Shown one piece after another: positions 60,583-64,000 of a stretch of DNA of 64,000 nt (position 1 is the stretch's first letter; each line of letters starts with the position of its first letter). The position numbers and the translations under genes are program-made. The notes beneath the pieces were generated by a model. The model was not told the origin of the DNA, did not search any database, and saw only the letters and a program-made list of their open reading frames with translations. The stretch comes from Bradyrhizobium sp. C9 (GTDB lineage Bacteria > Pseudomonadota > Alphaproteobacteria > Rhizobiales > Xanthobacteraceae): positions 124,001-188,000 of the forward strand of contig NZ_NWTG01000012.1 in assembly GCF_002532045.1 (NCBI RefSeq), in the 5' to 3' direction.

Positions 60583-61542
60583 ATGCGTACACTTAATGAC
60601 GTGCCGCGCCGCCTGGTGGTCGCGATCGGTGGCAATGCGGTTCACCCCGAGGATATCAGGGGCACTTCCCAGGAGCAGAAGTCGGTCGCGCAGATCACTG
60701 CGGAGGCACTGCTGCCGCTTGCGCAACTCGACAATGAGCTGGTCATCACCCACGGCAACGGCCCGGTCGTCGGCAAGATCATGATGCGCCAGATGCTGAC
60801 GATGAGCCGAATCCCGCCGATGGACATGGACATCTGCGTCGCGCACAGCCAGGGCGGCATCGGCTATCTCCTGATGCAAGCGATCGAGAATGCCCTGCGC
60901 GAACAGGGCAACCAGCGACATGTGGCAAGCCTGCTGACCCAGGTAGAGGTGGACAAGGACGATCCGGCGTTCAAGAATCCGACCAAGTTCGTCGGACCGT
61001 TCTTCTCCGAGGACGAAGCGAAGAAGATTAGTGCGGAGCTCAATTGGGCGATGCGTGAGGATTCAGGACGCGGCTGGCGTCATGTCGTGCCGTCGCCGAA
61101 GCCCAAGCATGTCTGCGACATCTCGCTGGTCGACGCATTGGTCAAGCGGGGGACGATCGTCATTGCCGGAGGCGGCGGCGGCGTTCCAGTGGTCCGTGAT
61201 GCGAAGGGCGTGCGCACGGGCGTGCCGGCGGTCATCGACAAGGATTTGACGTCGGCTCATATCGCCAATGTGCTGGGCATCGAAGAGTTGCTGATCCTGA
61301 CCGCAGTCCCGCGCGTCGCGGTGAATTTCGGCAAGCCGAACAAGAAGGACCTGGATCAGGTCAGCCTCGAGGAGATCAAGGCCTACCACCGTGAGGGACA
61401 TTTTCCGCCGGGAAGCATGGGACCCAAGGTCGATGCGGCGATCCGGTTTCTCGAGGGCGGCGGCAAACGCGCGATCATCAGTCACCTCGATTGCGCCATG
61501 GCGGCGCTGCGGGGCGAGACCGGGACGCACGTCGTTCAGTAA
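60583..61542 (+). CDS. arcC: carbamate kinase
   Basis: A 319-residue carbamate kinase: carbamoyl phosphate + ADP to ATP + carbamate (then CO2 + NH3). Motifs: RRLVVAIGGNAVHPEDIRGT, VITHGNGPVVGKIMMRQ, PVDM-like PPMDMDICVAHSQGGIGYLLMQAIEN, VVPSPKPKHV, VIAGGGGGVPVV, VIDKDLTSAHIANVLGIEELLILTAV and PPGSMGPKVDAAIRFLEGGGKRAIIS. GGAGGTAACAAA gives a strong ribosome site. It would harvest ATP from the carbamoyl phosphate made by the FdrA/DUF1116 enzyme, as AllK does in E. coli. Confidence 0.96.
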   Translation: MRTLNDVPRRLVVAIGGNAVHPEDIRGTSQEQKSVAQITAEALLPLAQLDNELVITHGNGPVVGKIMMRQMLTMSRIPPMDMDICVAHSQGGIGYLLMQAIENALREQGNQRHVASLLTQVEVDKDDPAFKNPTKFVGPFFSEDEAKKISAELNWAMREDSGRGWRHVVPSPKPKHVCDISLVDALVKRGTIVIAGGGGGVPVVRDAKGVRTGVPAVIDKDLTSAHIANVLGIEELLILTAVPRVAVNFGKPNKKDLDQVSLEEIKAYHREGHFPPGSMGPKVDAAIRFLEGGGKRAIISHLDCAMAALRGETGTHVVQ

Positions 61543-61775
61543 TCACCGAGATTGGCACCTCGGCGAGATATCTTCGCCCGCGCCAATCTGCCTTCGAGCG
61601 TCGCGCAAGATGGCGGTCCGATCTTGATGGCCGCCGTGGTGCCCGCGCTCACCGAGTTGAAGCAGGTGAGACGCATCGGCGCCTCATTCTGATCAGGCAA
61701 CCGAGCTGGCCGCTGGCTCAAGCTCACACACAAGACAAACAAGCAGCCTGCGGGATTCAAGGGAACGACAAGGCA
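61543..61775. other. 233-base gap in the operon with a short unexplained frame
   Basis: Between carbamate kinase and the second FdrA. A frame opening with TTG 61554 and ending TGA 61692 encodes a protein-like peptide (RDIFARANLPSSVAQDGG, PILMAAVVPALTELKQVRR); it may be a relic of a lost gene or a small gene. No strong terminator or promoter is evident. Confidence 0.4.
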
Positions 61776-63374
61776 ATGGCCATTCAATCCAGCATAAGGG
61801 CGAACCTGTACAAGGATTCCGTGTCGTTGATGCGGATCTCGCAGGTCACGGTCGCGCGGACCGGCGTGCAGCGGGTCACGCTGTTGATGGGGACGCGCAG
61901 CAACAAGGAGTTCTTGCAGCAGGCCGGGCTGATGAGTCCGGCGCTCGAGAGCGCCAAGCCGGGCGATATCATGATCGTCGTGGCAGACGATGCGCCCGAC
62001 AAGCTCGCAGCTGCGGAGCGGGAGATTCATTCCCAGATCGCCGGCGAAGAACCGAAGGGCGGATCGACTGAAGCCGCGGCGGAAGCACCGCCGCGCTCGA
62101 TCTCCGGCGGCGTCGCGATGGCCGATCATGCCGATCTCGCATTGATCTCGGTGCCGGGGCCCTATGCCGCGGCGGAGGCCTTGAAGGCGCTGCGCCAGGG
62201 TCTGAACGTGCTGCTGTTCAGCGACAACGTGCCGATCGAGCAAGAGGTGGCGATCAAGCGCGTTGCTGCGCAGAAGGGCCTGCTGGTGATGGGACCAGAT
62301 TGCGGCACGGCCATCATCAATGGCGTGCCGCTTGGATTTGCTAACGTCGTTCGGCGCGGCGCGATCGGGCTCGTCGGTGCGTCCGGCACCGGCCTGCAGG
62401 AGGTGATGTGCCAGATCCATCGCCATGGCCAGGGCATCTCGCAGGCGATAGGCACCGGCAGCCACGACGTCTCAAGCGAGGTCGGCGGCATCACCATGCT
62501 GCAGGGCCTGGAGTTGCTGGCCGCCGACGCGCAGACCAAAGTCGTAGCCATTGTCTCCAAGCCTCCTGCGCCTGACGTGCAGAAGCGGGTGGTCGAGCGC
62601 GCTCGCGCGATCGGAAAGCCGGTCGTGATCTGCTTCCTCGGCGGCGAGCCGGCAGCATCCGCCGGTAATGTTCACCGCACGTCGTCGCTCGAGGAAACGG
62701 CGCGGCAGGCGGTCGCGCTTGCGGGAGCGCGCCAATCCGGGGGCGACGAACAATCCGCCGAACAGTTCGCAGAGCGGGTCTGCGCGTCGCTGGCGCCGTC
62801 GCAGCGCTACCTGCGCGGTCTCTACTCCGGTGGAACGTTCTGCTCGGAAGCCCAGACCATTTGGCGGGCGGCGGGCATTCGTGCCCGGTCGAACGTGCCG
62901 CTTGCCGGCGCAGATCGTCTCGCCGACGTGGAACAGAGCCACGGGCACACGGCGATCGATCTCGGCAGCGACGAATTCACAGTAGGGCGTCCGCATCCGA
63001 TGATCGACTATGGCGTACGGATCGAACGGCTGCTCAAGGAAGCGGACGATCCGACGGTTGCCTGCGTCGTCCTGGACGTCGTGCTCGGCTACGGCAGCCA
63101 CCCCAATCCGGCCGAGGTCCTGGCTCCGGCGATCCGCCGGGCGAAGGCCGCGGCGCGAGCGCAGGGGCGGGAGCTTCCCGTGCTCTGCTTCGTCTGCGGC
63201 ACGGGTTCAGATCCGCAGCCCTACGAGATCCAGAAAGCCATGTTGGCGGACGCCGGCGCGGAGATTGTCGGCAGCAGCACGGGCGCAGCTCGTGTTGCAC
63301 AAGCCATCGCGGGCCGCATGGCCGCGGATGACAACGCCACGGGGCGCCGCGTGATGCAAGGTGGAGAACGATGA
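61776..63374 (+). CDS. FdrA-family protein (copy 2)
   Basis: A 532-residue FdrA protein, second in the window. Same architecture as copy 1: N-terminal NLYKDSVSLMRISQVTVARTGVQRVTLLMGTRSN, then ALISVPGPYAAAEALKALRQGLNVLLFSDNVP, VMGPDCGTAIINGVPLGFANVVRRGAIGLVGASGTGLQEV, GQGISQAIGTGSHDV, GLYSGGTFCSEAQTIW and DLGSDEFTVGRPHPMIDYGVR. It is a diverged paralogue, not a recent duplicate. The stop overlaps the start of the second DUF1116 gene. ATG 61776 matches the family N-terminus; a long in-frame stretch upstream is not protein-like. Confidence 0.92.
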   Translation: MAIQSSIRANLYKDSVSLMRISQVTVARTGVQRVTLLMGTRSNKEFLQQAGLMSPALESAKPGDIMIVVADDAPDKLAAAEREIHSQIAGEEPKGGSTEAAAEAPPRSISGGVAMADHADLALISVPGPYAAAEALKALRQGLNVLLFSDNVPIEQEVAIKRVAAQKGLLVMGPDCGTAIINGVPLGFANVVRRGAIGLVGASGTGLQEVMCQIHRHGQGISQAIGTGSHDVSSEVGGITMLQGLELLAADAQTKVVAIVSKPPAPDVQKRVVERARAIGKPVVICFLGGEPAASAGNVHRTSSLEETARQAVALAGARQSGGDEQSAEQFAERVCASLAPSQRYLRGLYSGGTFCSEAQTIWRAAGIRARSNVPLAGADRLADVEQSHGHTAIDLGSDEFTVGRPHPMIDYGVRIERLLKEADDPTVACVVLDVVLGYGSHPNPAEVLAPAIRRAKAAARAQGRELPVLCFVCGTGSDPQPYEIQKAMLADAGAEIVGSSTGAARVAQAIAGRMAADDNATGRRVMQGGER

Positions 63375-64000
63375 TGAACGCAGCCTCTTCCGCGCTCCAG
63401 GACAAGACATCGGTCATCAGCCTCGGCGCCTCCGGCCTCGATCGCGGTGTCGAAAGCAGTGGTGCCCCGCTGGTGCGTCTGCAGTGGCAGCCGGTCGGCG
63501 ACGGAAGTCCCGAGGTCGCCTGGAGCCTTGCGCAGCTGGTCGGCGACGCCGGTGATGCCGACTGCCCGGGATCACGGATCGATCGCGCCAATGCGGAGGT
63601 GCTCGAGCGTATCCTGACCGCGCAGCCGGTATGGGTCGATGTCGCGGCCCACGCGTCCGAGGTCTGGCCGGACATGGGCCGGACGCTGCTTCATGCCGGT
63701 CCGCCGATCGCGTGGAATGATATGTGCGGTCCGATGAAGGGGGCGGTCGTCGGCGCAATTCTCTACGAGAAATGGGCGACGACCCAGCAGGAGGCCGAAC
63801 GGCTCGTCGCGGCAGGCGGCATCCGCTTCGCGCCGTGCCACGAATTCGGTGCGGTCGGGCCGATGACCGGGATCATCTCGCCATCGATGCCGCTGTTCGT
63901 GGTGCTGAACCAGACCACCGGCAACCGAGCCTATGCGCCGATGATGGAATCCGGCGGCGCCAAGACCCTGCGTTTCGGGGCCTTCGCGCCCGAGGTGATC
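63371..64000 (+). CDS. DUF1116 protein with fused N-terminal module (copy 2), cut by window edge
   Basis: Starts ATG 63371 (or 63374) overlapping the FdrA stop, and is open to the end of the window (210 codons seen). Residues about 15-60 (SVISLGASGLDRGVES, APLVRLQWQPVGDGSPEV) correspond to the 62-residue separate protein at 57624. From about residue 75 it becomes DUF1116: NAEVLERILTAQPVWVDVAAHA, TLLHAGPPIAWNDMCGPMKGAVVGAILYEKWA, HEFGAVGPMTGIISPSMPLFVVLNQTTGNRAYAPMMESGGAKTLRFG. Shows that the module and the AllG domain belong together. The rest lies outside the window. Confidence 0.9.
   Translation, partial: MMNAASSALQDKTSVISLGASGLDRGVESSGAPLVRLQWQPVGDGSPEVAWSLAQLVGDAGDADCPGSRIDRANAEVLERILTAQPVWVDVAAHASEVWPDMGRTLLHAGPPIAWNDMCGPMKGAVVGAILYEKWATTQQEAERLVAAGGIRFAPCHEFGAVGPMTGIISPSMPLFVVLNQTTGNRAYAPMMESGGAKTLRFGAFAPEVI

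Overview
The window is G+C-rich chromosomal DNA from an alphaproteobacterium of the Rhizobiales, most likely Bradyrhizobium or a close relative. That assignment is an inference from the Omp25/RopB-type porin, the many short secreted or membrane proteins of unknown function, the dispersed C/G-rich inverted repeats, and the codon bias. No rRNA, plasmid or phage structural genes are seen.

Layout. Positions 1-15000 hold housekeeping and small-protein genes: TPR protein, lipoprotein, porin, alpha/beta hydrolases, a cyclase-like/SRPBCC fusion, a Ni/Co permease, the rRNA methyltransferase RlmB, tRNA-Thr and tRNA-Tyr. Positions 15000-27000 look like a nitrogen-compound catabolic region: two LysR genes, a DUF1989 protein, a polysaccharide-deacetylase-fold hydrolase, an azoreductase, an NCS1 permease, an MFS permease and an amidohydrolase. 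It is interrupted by a lower-G+C insert carrying an OLD-family ATPase/TOPRIM nuclease (21120-22940). The insert is bordered by a duplicated 3' end of the LysR gene. Positions 27000-35600 are mixed: class III cyclase, CLC antiporter, Nudix, small operons, a frameshifted VOC gene fused in frame to a MerR regulator, a lytic transglycosylase, a GrlR-like protein, tRNA-Gly, and a short transcription unit (about 34474-34646, minus strand) encoding a 14-residue peptide.

Positions 35584-64000 form one large catabolic locus. To the left of position 42000, on the minus strand, lie a CBS protein, a PanE-like reductase, a FAH-family protein, an OFA (oxalate/formate type) transporter, glycerate 2-kinase and pyruvate kinase. 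Divergently on the plus strand lie an IclR regulator, glyoxylate carboligase, hydroxypyruvate isomerase, tartronate semialdehyde reductase and a gamma-glutamyltransferase-fold hydrolase resembling oxamate amidohydrolase HpxW. Then come a TetR regulator, a cytosine-deaminase-type amidohydrolase, an allantoinase-like (PuuE-type) deacetylase-fold enzyme, a branched-chain-type ABC importer with permease and both ATPases fused in one chain, and an oxamate-carbamoyltransferase-type set (DUF2877/AllH, a 62-residue module, DUF1116/AllG, FdrA/AllF) with carbamate kinase. A second FdrA and a second DUF1116 follow, the latter running off the right edge.

Read together, the right half suggests import and hydrolysis of a cyclic or acylated ureide. 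A carbamoyl group would pass to phosphate and then ADP (AllFGH plus carbamate kinase), oxamate would go to oxalate plus ammonia, and glyoxylate would be assimilated through glycerate to pyruvate. The substrate is not determined by the sequence. The two FdrA/DUF1116 pairs, and the fact that the 62-residue module is separate in one pair and fused in the other, are the most distinctive points.
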